Source of the DNA: Campylobacteraceae bacterium
GTDB taxonomy: Bacteria; Campylobacterota; Campylobacteria; Campylobacterales; Sulfurovaceae
NCBI GenBank assembly: GCA_027063325.1
Contig: JAMOSA010000296.1
Coordinates: 1-5,540, forward strand
DNA: 5,540 nucleotides
Direction: 5' to 3'
Shown: in pieces, positions 1 to 5,540 of the stretch
Numbering within the stretch: the first letter of the stretch is position 1
Layout: every line of letters begins with the position of its first letter
Program-made: the position numbers and the translations under genes
Notes under the pieces: generated by a model
Database searches by the model: none
Seen by the model: the letters and a program-made list of their open reading frames with translations, nothing else
Told to the model about the DNA's origin: nothing

Positions 1-67
1 GAATTATGCAAATAAGTATATCAAAACTTTGATAAATTTCACCTCCAAATACTTTATATATTTCCAT
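1..67 (-). CDS. Possible 5' end of a downstream gene, cut by window edge
   Basis: An ATG at 67 on the minus strand opens a frame that stays open for 22 codons to the edge of the window (begins MEIYKVFGGEIYQSF). It lies 32 bases after the stop of the SafE-like gene and in the same direction, so it could be the next gene of the operon. The ribosome-binding site is poor (AAAG directly before the ATG). A GGAGGTG lies further inside, but the GTG start it would serve hits a stop after 12 codons. No family is recognised. An open run this short can occur by chance, so this is only a tentative entry. Confidence 0.25.
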   Translation of the reverse strand, partial: MEIYKVFGGEIYQSFDILICII

Positions 68-71
68 CTTT

Positions 72-90
72 AAATAGATTGACTCTATTT
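72..90. repeat. Short perfect inverted repeat after the operon's last gene
   Basis: AAATAGA (72-78) and TCTATTT (84-90) form a perfect 7-bp stem with a 5-base loop, just after the stop codon of the SafE-like gene. It sits where a terminator would be expected. However, the stem is AT-rich and no run of T follows in the minus direction, so it does not qualify as an intrinsic terminator. It could be a weak attenuating hairpin, a protein-binding site ahead of the next gene, or chance in AT-rich DNA. Confidence 0.3.
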
Positions 91-99
91 CTACACACT

Positions 100-882
100 T
101 TACAAAGCATTTATGGGTTTAAATTGTGGCAGTGGAGTTATATTGCTATTAGGTTTTGCAATATCCTCTTTACCCTCACAACAGTTCAAAAGAGACTTAT
201 TGGGTGTCTTTATAAAATCATATCCTCTGTATATTGTATATGCACCATAGAGTGTTACTACAACAGCTGCTAAATTCAGCATAACTTTTCTGAGTGAACT
301 TTTTGTAAATATACTTGTAAAGAGTCCAAGTCCAAGCATTGCAGGAATTGTACTGACTCCAAAAACAAACATCACAAATGCACCCCACAGCGGTGAACCT
401 GTACTTGCTGCATCAACTGCAAAAAAGTAAACCAAACCACAAGGTAGCAGACCGTTTAAGAGTCCAAGCAGATAGAAGCTATATAGAGATTTACCTCTTA
501 AAATAGAGCGGAAAGTATCTTTGTACCAACTGCTTCTTGAGAGTGAGTGTTCGAGTTTGGTTAAAAACTCTATCTTTCCAATTAGTGAAAGACCTGCCAA
601 AATCATAAAAAGACCTGCTATTATTGTCAATATACCTGTAGCATATCCATTAAATTTAGCAACTCCTCCAATAGCTCCAAATATTGCACCAAGGGTTATA
701 TATGTAGTAATTCTGCCAAATGAGTAGAGTAGGTGGGCTACTACTTCATATTTTTTATTCCAGTTTTTATCTATTTTAGCTGAAGAGTAAGCTATAACTA
801 TACCTCCACACATACCCAAGCAGTGACCAAAAGAGCCTAAAAATGCTGCTAAAACAATAGCAAATATATCTATGCTTCCCAT
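100..882 (-). CDS. TauE/SafE-type (DsbD_2-like) membrane protein, probable copper-linked transporter
   Basis: 260-aa polytopic inner-membrane protein of the family usually labelled 'sulfite exporter TauE/SafE' or DsbD-like transmembrane domain. The N-terminal helix carries the hallmark HCLGMCGG (residues 20-27, with C21 and C25). A second half-motif, LNGLLPCGLVY, sits at about 142-152 with C148, matching the two-fold repeat of three-helix units seen in DsbD/CcdA relatives. About six helices are visible, at roughly 4-33, 50-75, 80-102, 133-157, 163-190 and 200-220. A polar C-terminal tail contains a CC pair (C234-C235). In the literature, members with HCxGMCGG are often encoded beside copper ATPases or cbb3 oxidase assembly genes, so metal or reductant transport across the membrane is more likely than sulfite export. 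The ATG at 882 lies one base after the stop of the NosL-like gene. The RBS is weak, so translation is probably coupled to that gene. Family assignment is firm; the substrate is inferred. Confidence 0.85.
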   Translation of the reverse strand: MGSIDIFAIVLAAFLGSFGHCLGMCGGIVIAYSSAKIDKNWNKKYEVVAHLLYSFGRITTYITLGAIFGAIGGVAKFNGYATGILTIIAGLFMILAGLSLIGKIEFLTKLEHSLSRSSWYKDTFRSILRGKSLYSFYLLGLLNGLLPCGLVYFFAVDAASTGSPLWGAFVMFVFGVSTIPAMLGLGLFTSIFTKSSLRKVMLNLAAVVVTLYGAYTIYRGYDFIKTPNKSLLNCCEGKEDIAKPNSNITPLPQFKPINAL

Positions 883-883
883 C

Positions 884-1387
884 TTATATACCCAAGAGCT
901 TTTTTCTGATTTTTGGATTTGTCAAATTCTCTCCTGTTAGCATTCTGCGTCTCATCTCTTCAAAATCTATACACTCTTTACACTCTTTTTCTCTGGCTCC
1001 AAATCCATAATGCATTGCTGTAGCATCTGTTACTCCATAATATGCCCTCTTTGCATCTACCCATCTGTTTGTATCTATTGTATATACCCAAAGTTTTGCT
1101 TTGTCTTTGAATCTTTTATTTTCCAGCCAAAGTACCATACATCCAGGATCATCAAAAAACCAGGTTCTCCCATCTGGTGCTACAGCTTCGGCACTATTTT
1201 CAACTCTTTTTATCAACATCTTACATTGTGTATCATTTGTTGCATTCAGTTTAATAGGTAGAGGTTTTGCCTCTTTGTTGCCTTTGACTACTGTTACTGG
1301 TTGCTCCTCTTTTGCCATTGATATAAAAATTACTGCAATTACTGCAATAAAGAGTATGGTTGTAACTATTGGTATAAGCTTTTTCAT
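884..1387 (-). CDS. NosL-like protein, membrane-anchored probable Cu(I) carrier
   Basis: 167-aa protein. A hydrophobic N-terminal segment (residues 3-24) lacks a lipobox cysteine, so it is probably a membrane anchor with the rest in the periplasm. Canonical NosL, by contrast, is a lipoprotein. The body (about 52-130) follows the NosL pattern: DTQCKMLI (C55, M57), then GRTWFFDDPGCMVLW (residues 73-87, with C83 and M84), then WVDAKRAYYG and AMHYGFGA (M125, H126). Cys, Met and His at these places are plausible soft-metal ligands. Beyond the domain is a CKEC motif (C136, C139) and a basic tail. NosL proteins bind Cu(I) and help mature nitrous oxide reductase in denitrifiers, but relatives occur without nosZ, and none is visible here. 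The start at 1387 is chosen because its ATGA overlaps the upstream gene's TGA, it gives a clean signal anchor, and an AGGAG lies 12 bases upstream, which is rather far. The longer in-frame start at 1471 would add 28 residues buried in the upstream gene. Confidence 0.8.
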   Translation of the reverse strand: MKKLIPIVTTILFIAVIAVIFISMAKEEQPVTVVKGNKEAKPLPIKLNATNDTQCKMLIKRVENSAEAVAPDGRTWFFDDPGCMVLWLENKRFKDKAKLWVYTIDTNRWVDAKRAYYGVTDATAMHYGFGAREKECKECIDFEEMRRRMLTGENLTNPKIRKKLLGI

Positions 1388-2352
1388 AATAAAACACCAC
1401 TCCTGATATAATAAGTTATAATGTACAAAGAGCATACTGCTACAAATAGTGTAAACAGTTTCATACTCCATTGATATAGATTTTTTGAATTACTTTTGGT
1501 AAGTAACTGTAGTATTGCTCCGCTTAGGGATAGATAAACAGCTCCAAAAAGAGAGGACCAAATAAGATATCCTATATAGTAATAATCCTTTTGAAGCATA
1601 CAAAATGGACATTTGTGTGTAGGAAGTTCATATATATATGTACCAAAAAAGTAAACTACACTATAGTATGATATTACTCCAAAAAGAGGTATAACAATCA
1701 ATATCAACCAGGCTTCACTGCTAAAAAGCAGAAGCATTGATAGCATATAGAGTATATAAAAAAGCAAAAGCATTGTATTGGTATTTAAACCAAAAGGCAA
1801 AGGGTTTGCCCCCTCCAACTGACCAAACAGAGCAGAACAGCAACTAACAGGTATATTTATATCTATATGCAAAAAATACTTAATATCTAACCATAATTCA
1901 ACTGTCAAAGCTACAAACAGTAATATAAAAAACCATGATTTTATCTTAAAGAGAGGGTAGTTTTTAGCATTTAGATCATATCTATTTAGAATTATCCATA
2001 GTGTAAAACCAAAGAGTATGAGTATCTTTAACAAAAGTAGTTTCAATCCGTAACTATTTGCACTTATAACTCCAGCTGCACACATAGCACCTGGTACTAT
2101 ATCTTTTAGAGTGTCAATTGTATATACAAAATATGGAAGCAATAAAAACTTAAATATTGAAACAAAAGAGAGTATTGTAACAGTAAGCCATGCTCTTTTT
2201 TGTAATATGTACTGCTTTTGGGTATATTTGTCAAAATCCCAGCCATAGAGGATTGATATCATAACAACAAAAGCAATGGCAAATATTCCCCACAGTACAA
2301 TTTCACTTGAGAGATATACTATTACACCTCTGTTTAGCAAAATGGTATTCAT
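1384..2352 (-). CDS. Eight-helix membrane protein with periplasmic cysteine loops, function unknown
   Basis: 322-aa integral membrane protein that I cannot assign to a named family. Eight helices are predicted by eye at about 12-36, 54-78, 102-122, 139-160, 190-208, 214-236, 258-284 and 297-316. Basic residues cluster in the loops at 37-53, 123-138 and 285-297, placing those in the cytoplasm with both termini outside. On this topology, five of the six cysteines fall in periplasmic loops: C91 (PGAMCAAG), the adjacent pair C171-C172 (PVSCCSALFG), and C248/C251 (HKCPFCMLQ). The sixth, C307, is in the last helix. HKCPFCMLQ resembles the CPLC-type redox motif of DsbB, so thiol oxidoreduction or metal binding are both plausible; neither is shown. 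The ATG at 2352 shares one base with the stop of the ATPase gene (TAATG), and the stop overlaps the NosL start (ATGA), tying this protein to both partners. Confidence 0.8.
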   Translation of the reverse strand: MNTILLNRGVIVYLSSEIVLWGIFAIAFVVMISILYGWDFDKYTQKQYILQKRAWLTVTILSFVSIFKFLLLPYFVYTIDTLKDIVPGAMCAAGVISANSYGLKLLLLKILILFGFTLWIILNRYDLNAKNYPLFKIKSWFFILLFVALTVELWLDIKYFLHIDINIPVSCCSALFGQLEGANPLPFGLNTNTMLLLFYILYMLSMLLLFSSEAWLILIVIPLFGVISYYSVVYFFGTYIYELPTHKCPFCMLQKDYYYIGYLIWSSLFGAVYLSLSGAILQLLTKSNSKNLYQWSMKLFTLFVAVCSLYIITYYIRSGVLL

Positions 2353-3044
2353 TATACTTCAACCTTTGAATCTGCTACTATTTTGGCATCTTCTATATCT
2401 ATAATTCTAATATCCAAATCACTCTCCCAAAATAGAGGATCGTGAGTGGCTATGACTACCGTTTTTCCTATATCAATAAGCTTTTTTATAATATCTGTAA
2501 ATCTCTTTGCATTTGCTCTATCAAGGTTTGCTGTAGGTTCATCACACAGTATTATTTTTGGATCTGCTATCAAGGCTCTGGCTATTGCTACTCTTTGTTT
2601 TTCTCCACCTGAGAGTCTGTTGGTATCCATATCTGCTTTGTGTGATATATTGGCTATCTCCATTTTTTCTTTTGCTCTTTTGTAAGCTTCTTGTGGTGTA
2701 ATTTTCATAGGTATTAACGGAGTAATTATATTTTCTGTTACACTCAAATGCTCCAGTAGGTTATAGTGTTGAAATACCATTCCTATATGGTGTCCTCTAA
2801 AGTGAGAGAGGTGAATATCTGGAAGTTTTGCTATATCTTCTCCATCAACTGTAATTTTGCCACTGGTTGGTCTGTCCAATCCTGCCAATATACTAAGAAG
2901 TGTTGTCTTTCCACTGCCGCTTATACCTCTTAGTATTACGCACTCTCCTTCTTGTATGCAAAAGGTTATATCTTTTAATGCTGTAAAGCTTCCATCTTTG
3001 GTATAGTACTCTTTGTTGATCTTTTCAAGTTCTATAATATTCAC
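2352..3044 (-). CDS. ABC transporter ATP-binding protein, LolD/MacB class
   Basis: 230-aa nucleotide-binding subunit with all motifs intact: Walker A GISGSGKT (40-47), Q-loop VFQHYNL (Q92), signature LSGGEKQR (144-151), Walker B IILCDEPT (164-171) with catalytic E169, D-loop NLD (173-175) and switch His in ATHD (H201). The LSGGE(K/Q)QR signature and short single-domain length fit the LolD/MacB/FtsE group that pairs with FtsX-fold permeases, and such a permease lies directly upstream. The GTG start at 3044 is chosen because a near-perfect AAGGAGG (3052-3058) lies 7 bases before it and GTG overlaps the permease stop as GTGA. The alternative ATG at 3083 would add 13 residues and place that Shine-Dalgarno inside the gene. 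It probably energises envelope work in the NosL-linked module. The lipoprotein-release or macrolide substrates of named relatives cannot be assumed. Confidence 0.92.
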   Translation of the reverse strand: MNIIELEKINKEYYTKDGSFTALKDITFCIQEGECVILRGISGSGKTTLLSILAGLDRPTSGKITVDGEDIAKLPDIHLSHFRGHHIGMVFQHYNLLEHLSVTENIITPLIPMKITPQEAYKRAKEKMEIANISHKADMDTNRLSGGEKQRVAIARALIADPKIILCDEPTANLDRANAKRFTDIIKKLIDIGKTVVIATHDPLFWESDLDIRIIDIEDAKIVADSKVEV

Positions 3045-4222
3045 AGCATAGCCTCCTTGGGATCTGTTACAGCTATACGCCATACAGGAATTATTACTGC
3101 ACTAAAGTAAGGTACAGCATAAAGCAACAGTATGCTCATTAGAGTGGGCAGATTTATAACCGGTATCCACTCTGTATTGCCACTGTAGCCATCTGTACCC
3201 AAAAATATCTGCTGAAGCAGTGGAGCGTGTGCGATAAATACATATATGTATGCCAGTGTAACAGCTAAAATATAAGAAAATATTATAACAATTACAGTCT
3301 CATACATTTTGAGTCTTAATACATCCTGAACACTCCACCCCAATGCACGAAGTATTCCTATCTGCTTTTTTTCTGTTGAGAGTACCTGTGTATATCTTTG
3401 ATACAAAATCATTGCAAATGCCAAAAGTACTATCATAAACAGAGCCAAAAAGAATCCGCCCTTATAGTCAAACATCTGTTTGTAGGCTTTTATACTATCT
3501 TGTTTGCTGACTACTCTTATATCATAGTGTAACTCTTCGAGTTTACTCTTTAGATTACTCCATTCTGCATGATTTGGAACATTCAAAATAATATCAGTTA
3601 CATTTTGGGTATCATAATTTAGTATTTTTTGAGCCAGTTCAAGAGGTACTATCACCATATCACCGGATATTAGATTACTGCTTTTAGGGAGTGTGGCAAA
3701 TCTGTTGACACTGATAAACTCTCCACCCAAAGATAGAAACCTGTAACTTTTTTTGGCATAGTGCATATCCATCCATTTTGCAATATCACTGCCTACTATC
3801 ATATTGTTTCCATCTAAAAATGATTTTATATCTGTTTGATTCATAATTTTGGAAAATGCTCTGTTGCTTTGTGGATCGAGAGGATCTATACCTACTATAA
3901 GCATTGTTTCAGGTTCACTTGAAGCAGTTGTATATCTGCCCCATACTCTTGGCTGAATAGTACTTATGCCTCTAATATCTTCTATATCATCAATCCAACT
4001 CAAAGGCAGAGGTACCATCAAGCCACCCTTTACTCTTTGTATGACAAAATCGGGTTCACTTTTTATTGCATTCTGTATTGTTGTCTGTATTGATGTTGAT
4101 ATAAACAAAACAGAAGAGAGTAGAAAAATAAGCAAGAGTGAGAGTAGTACTACTCCTATATGTCGGCTTCTCTCTTTTAGCAGTGATATTAGCAGATAGT
4201 TTAAAAAGAGTCTATTTTGCAT
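3041..4222 (-). CDS. ABC transporter permease, FtsX/MacB fold
   Basis: 393-aa permease with the standard FtsX-like layout. TM1 is at about 22-42, a periplasmic domain covers about 43-255 (MacB_PCD-like), then come TM2 at 257-274, TM3 at 308-330 and TM4 at 359-381. Between TM2 and TM3 the stretch EKKQIGILRALGWSVQDVL (from residue 284) is the conserved coupling-helix region that docks on the ATPase. The C-terminus (RIAVTDPKEAML) is also typical, as in the family's 'P.eaLr' ending. The mature sequence contains no cysteine. The ATG at 4222 is preferred because GGAG (4229-4232) lies 6 bases before it; the ATG at 4234 would add four residues and has no visible RBS. It overlaps the end of the 88-aa gene by 11 bases and the ATPase gene by 4. 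Members of this fold usually act as mechanotransducers or lipid/lipoprotein extractors. The substrate here is unknown, but the neighbours suggest a copper-related role. Confidence 0.9.
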   Translation of the reverse strand: MQNRLFLNYLLISLLKERSRHIGVVLLSLLLIFLLSSVLFISTSIQTTIQNAIKSEPDFVIQRVKGGLMVPLPLSWIDDIEDIRGISTIQPRVWGRYTTASSEPETMLIVGIDPLDPQSNRAFSKIMNQTDIKSFLDGNNMIVGSDIAKWMDMHYAKKSYRFLSLGGEFISVNRFATLPKSSNLISGDMVIVPLELAQKILNYDTQNVTDIILNVPNHAEWSNLKSKLEELHYDIRVVSKQDSIKAYKQMFDYKGGFFLALFMIVLLAFAMILYQRYTQVLSTEKKQIGILRALGWSVQDVLRLKMYETVIVIIFSYILAVTLAYIYVFIAHAPLLQQIFLGTDGYSGNTEWIPVINLPTLMSILLLYAVPYFSAVIIPVWRIAVTDPKEAML

Positions 4223-4478
4223 ACATATCTCCATATATGTAATTTAATTTCTCAGCTGAGGGTAACTCTGGATATGGTGTATAGATATTACTCTCAAATC
4301 TTCTGATTCTTGGTTCATACCAGGTAACTTTGTAACTTAGAGTGTTCAATTTTGTCAAAGATACAATATTATTTATATCACTGTATCTTTTATTGTAATC
4401 AAATCCAAAGTAGTGCCACAGCAGTACAGATATCAATAACAAGGGTGTAATTACCAAAAAGTAACCTAATATACGCAC
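4212..4478 (-). CDS. 88-aa membrane-anchored protein, unknown function, first gene of operon
   Basis: Small protein with one N-terminal hydrophobic segment (about residues 3-24, after MRILGYF) and about 60 polar, tyrosine-rich residues predicted to face the periplasm (ten tyrosines in all, no cysteine, so no lipobox or Cys metal site). I do not recognise a family. The GTG at 4478 is chosen as start because AGGAG (4486-4490) lies 7 bases upstream, and the product begins directly with a signal anchor. An in-frame ATG at 4541 would add 21 residues (MLVKNLKFSS...) but has no RBS and would run through the likely promoter. The gene ends inside the start region of the ABC permease (11-base overlap), so the two are probably co-translated. 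It may be a periplasmic accessory subunit of the transporter, but that is position-based inference only. Confidence 0.65.
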   Translation of the reverse strand: MRILGYFLVITPLLLISVLLWHYFGFDYNKRYSDINNIVSLTKLNTLSYKVTWYEPRIRRFESNIYTPYPELPSAEKLNYIYGDMYAK

Positions 4479-4485
4479 AAATACT

Positions 4486-4490
4486 CTCCT
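4486..4490 (-). promoter_or_regulatory. Ribosome binding site that fixes a GTG start
   Basis: AGGAG on the minus strand, 7 bases before the GTG at 4478. This is the best Shine-Dalgarno near the small first gene and decides its start in favour of the shorter 88-residue product. Confidence 0.65.
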
Positions 4491-4506
4491 GCTCTTAATG
4501 AGGTAT

Positions 4507-4512
4507 ATTGTA
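4507..4512 (-). promoter_or_regulatory. Candidate -10 element of the operon promoter
   Basis: TACAAT on the minus strand (five of six matches to TATAAT) lies about 28 bases before the GTG at 4478, which would give a leader of roughly 20 bases containing the AGGAG. Upstream is a very AT-rich stretch (4513-4595) with A/T runs and no convincing TTGACA at 16-18 bases. That is common in Campylobacterota, where the -35 box is weakly conserved. A second TATAAT occurs at 4568-4573. AT-rich DNA yields such matches by chance, so confidence is low. Confidence 0.35.
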
Positions 4513-4592
4513 CTACTAAATTTTAAATTTTTTACCAACATCCATCAAGAATTTATTATTTTTTATTATTATAAATATAACTTATACAAATA

Positions 4593-4799
4593 TTATGTTA
4601 AATTTTTGTAATATTTCAACTTTGTATGGCAGTATATTCCATACCCTGCCAATATATCAATATAGGGTAGTACAGGTATTCTAAAACGGCTGTACCCAAA
4701 TACACCTCCTGATACAAACGGAAAATAGATTATAGTCAAAAAGAGTAAAGATAGGTATGGTGAATCTGATTTATATAGCTGAAACTTACATAATTTCAG
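4593..4799 (-). pseudogene. C-terminal remnant of a PMT/GT39-like membrane glycosyltransferase
   Basis: Reading minus-strand codons from 4799 gives 68 open codons ending in TAA at 4593-4595, with two in-frame TAA codons just before and no plausible start. The peptide has a hydrophobic helix (residues 15-34, SLLFLTIIYFPF), then GYSRFRIPVLPY (35-46) and ILAGYGIY (49-56). 'R(F/Y)R(I/L)P...P...LAGYG' is the typical last-helix signature of polytopic PMT/GT39-type glycosyltransferases, which attach sugars from lipid carriers. Full proteins run to several hundred residues, so nearly all of the gene is missing. It is interpreted as the tail of a gene whose 5' part was lost at the joint with the epimerase remnant. 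The family call rests on a short motif. Confidence 0.55.
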
Positions 4800-5050
4800 T
4801 TATTAAGTGGAGAAGCAGGACAAGCAAGATTGTATATCTCATCTACTTCTAATAGTATAGGTTGCTGTATATCATGTCTGATTATCTCAAAATAGGGATT
4901 AGCCAACAAATCTATTATATTATCTTTTGAGCCTGTAAAGAAGTTGTCAAGTGCAATCACTTCATTGCCTTCATCTAACAATCTCTTACACAGGTGGCTT
5001 CCGATAAAACCGGCTCCTCCGGTTACAAGTATTCTCTTTTTATTTATCAC
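4796..5050 (-). pseudogene. N-terminal remnant of a UDP-glucuronate decarboxylase-like sugar epimerase
   Basis: 84 codons beginning with a GTG at 5050, 21 bases after pnp stops (weak GGA upstream). The peptide matches the N-terminus of extended short-chain dehydrogenase sugar-nucleotide enzymes. ILVTGGAGFIGSHL (7-20) is the GxxGxxG NAD-binding loop, and LDNFFTGSKDNI (34-45), IRHDI (57-61) and IYNLACPASP (72-81) follow. The last is the wording of UDP-xylose synthase/UDP-glucuronate decarboxylase. Family similarity stops at P81; three unrelated residues (LNN) and a TGA follow. Family members are about 310-320 residues, so the catalytic YxxxK and the sugar-binding half are absent and the product cannot be active. 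Such enzymes supply UDP-xylose-type sugars for surface polysaccharide, consistent with the adjoining glycosyltransferase remnant. Confidence 0.85.
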
Positions 5051-5071
5051 AACAGTTCCATTTTAAATAGT

Positions 5072-5540
5072 TTAATCCAGATACTCTTTTGTAGCTAGTT
5101 CTATCTTGTGTCCCTTTTGCTCAAGTACCACTACATCTATCTTGTCACCCTCTTTGTATAGATCTCTTAGATTTTGGGTTCTTTGCTTTGATACTTTGGA
5201 TATATGAAGCAAAGCATCAATACCTCCTGGCATCTCTACAAACATACCGTAATCCATTATCTTTTTGACTTTGCCCTTATATACTTTGCCTACATCATAG
5301 CTTATTTTTCCATTGCTTGAAGCGATTTTGTGTATATGCTCTTTTGCAGCAATCACTTTCTCTTTGTCATGACCTACAATTTTGACACTTCCATCATCTC
5401 TGTTTAAATCTATGGCTACTTCAAATCTGTCAATAATATCTCTGATTGTTGCTCCTGCTTTGCCTATAATATGCACTATATTCATAGGATCAATACTAAA
5501 GTGTTCAACAGTTGGTAATGCACCGGAGGGTTTGATATTC
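5072..5540 (-). CDS. pnp: Polynucleotide phosphorylase, C-terminal part (KH and S1 domains)
   Basis: 155 C-terminal residues are visible; the frame stays open through the right edge, so the 5' end lies outside. An internal ATG at 5485 is not the start, since the codons before it (ending VEHFSIDP) continue the protein. The KH domain occupies visible residues ~14-75 with the RNA-binding GxxG loop as HIIGKAGATIRDI, a slight variant of the usual IGKGGKTI. The S1 domain occupies ~84-154, including KGKVKKIMDYGMFVEM, IDALLHISKV and the closing KIELATKEYLD. PNPase is a trimeric phosphorolytic 3'-5' exoribonuclease acting in mRNA decay in the cytoplasm; the KH/S1 tail holds RNA while the missing RNase PH-like cores catalyse. 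The ending directly after S1 is normal for shorter PNPases. The next gene remnant starts 21 bases downstream with no terminator visible between. Confidence 0.93.
   Translation of the reverse strand, partial: NIKPSGALPTVEHFSIDPMNIVHIIGKAGATIRDIIDRFEVAIDLNRDDGSVKIVGHDKEKVIAAKEHIHKIASSNGKISYDVGKVYKGKVKKIMDYGMFVEMPGGIDALLHISKVSKQRTQNLRDLYKEGDKIDVVVLEQKGHKIELATKEYLD

Noticed and set aside
72..90. Intrinsic terminator at the end of the operon
   Set aside because: The 7-bp stem is real but AT-rich, and no T-run follows in the direction of transcription.
79..1406. Plus-strand open frames at 79-273, 521-727, 1010-1261 and 1101-1406
   Set aside because: They lie antisense inside the SafE-like and NosL-like genes, give unrelated low-complexity peptides and have no supporting ribosome-binding site or family resemblance.
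2446..4199. Plus-strand open frames at 2446-2685 and 3966-4199
   Set aside because: They are antisense shadows of the ABC ATPase and permease, whose motifs are complete on the minus strand.
2352..4222. Assignment of the ABC pair as NosF/NosY of a classical nos cluster, or as MacB or LolCDE
   Set aside because: The permease has one large periplasmic domain after TM1 (FtsX/MacB fold), unlike NosY. ATPase and permease are separate, unlike MacB. A single permease with NosL neighbours does not fit LolC/LolE. Only the broad class is supported.
4593..4640. Terminator hairpin after the glycosyltransferase remnant (AAATATT...AATATTT)
   Set aside because: The loop is about 15 bases, the stem has no G/C, and such pairs are expected by chance in DNA this AT-rich.
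4796..5050. A functional short NAD-binding protein instead of a broken epimerase
   Set aside because: Only the first part of the Rossmann fold is present, and the frame leaves the family sequence in mid-motif (ACPASP) before a stop, as expected for a truncation.

Overview
The window is AT-rich bacterial DNA in which every convincing gene lies on the minus strand, so it reads right to left. Protein style (Lys/Ile/Leu-rich), base composition, many GTG starts and tightly packed genes suggest a Campylobacterota (epsilonproteobacterial) genome of the Sulfurimonas/Sulfurovum type. This is inferred from general appearance; there is no rRNA or other marker to settle it.

Right edge (5072-5540): the C-terminal KH and S1 domains of polynucleotide phosphorylase (pnp), with the 5' end outside the window. 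Next (4593-5050) are two gene remnants joined head to tail. One is the first ~81 codons of a UDP-glucuronate decarboxylase-like NAD-dependent sugar epimerase. The other is the last ~68 codons of a polytopic membrane protein resembling the C-terminus of PMT/GT39-type glycosyltransferases. The joint near 4800-4808 is out of frame and looks like the scar of a deletion that removed most of a surface-polysaccharide locus, or else an assembly mis-join.

Centre and left (100-4478): after a short AT-rich spacer that probably holds the promoter comes a compact six-gene operon whose genes overlap or abut. In transcription order it encodes an 88-aa membrane-anchored protein of unknown function, an FtsX/MacB-type ABC permease, a LolD/MacB-type ABC ATPase, an eight-helix membrane protein with cysteines in its predicted periplasmic loops, a membrane-anchored NosL-like protein, and a TauE/SafE (DsbD_2-like) membrane protein with an HCxGMCGG motif. 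NosL-family proteins are Cu(I) carriers and the HCxGMCGG family is often linked to copper/cytochrome oxidase maturation. The simplest reading is therefore a copper-trafficking or periplasmic thiol/metal maturation module, in which the ABC pair supplies ATP-driven mechanical work or extraction in the envelope. It differs from the classical nosDFY-L set because the ABC pair is of the Lol/MacB class. The first ~100 bases hold a weak inverted repeat and perhaps the start of another minus-strand gene cut by the window edge.

No tRNA, rRNA, CRISPR array or insertion sequence was seen.
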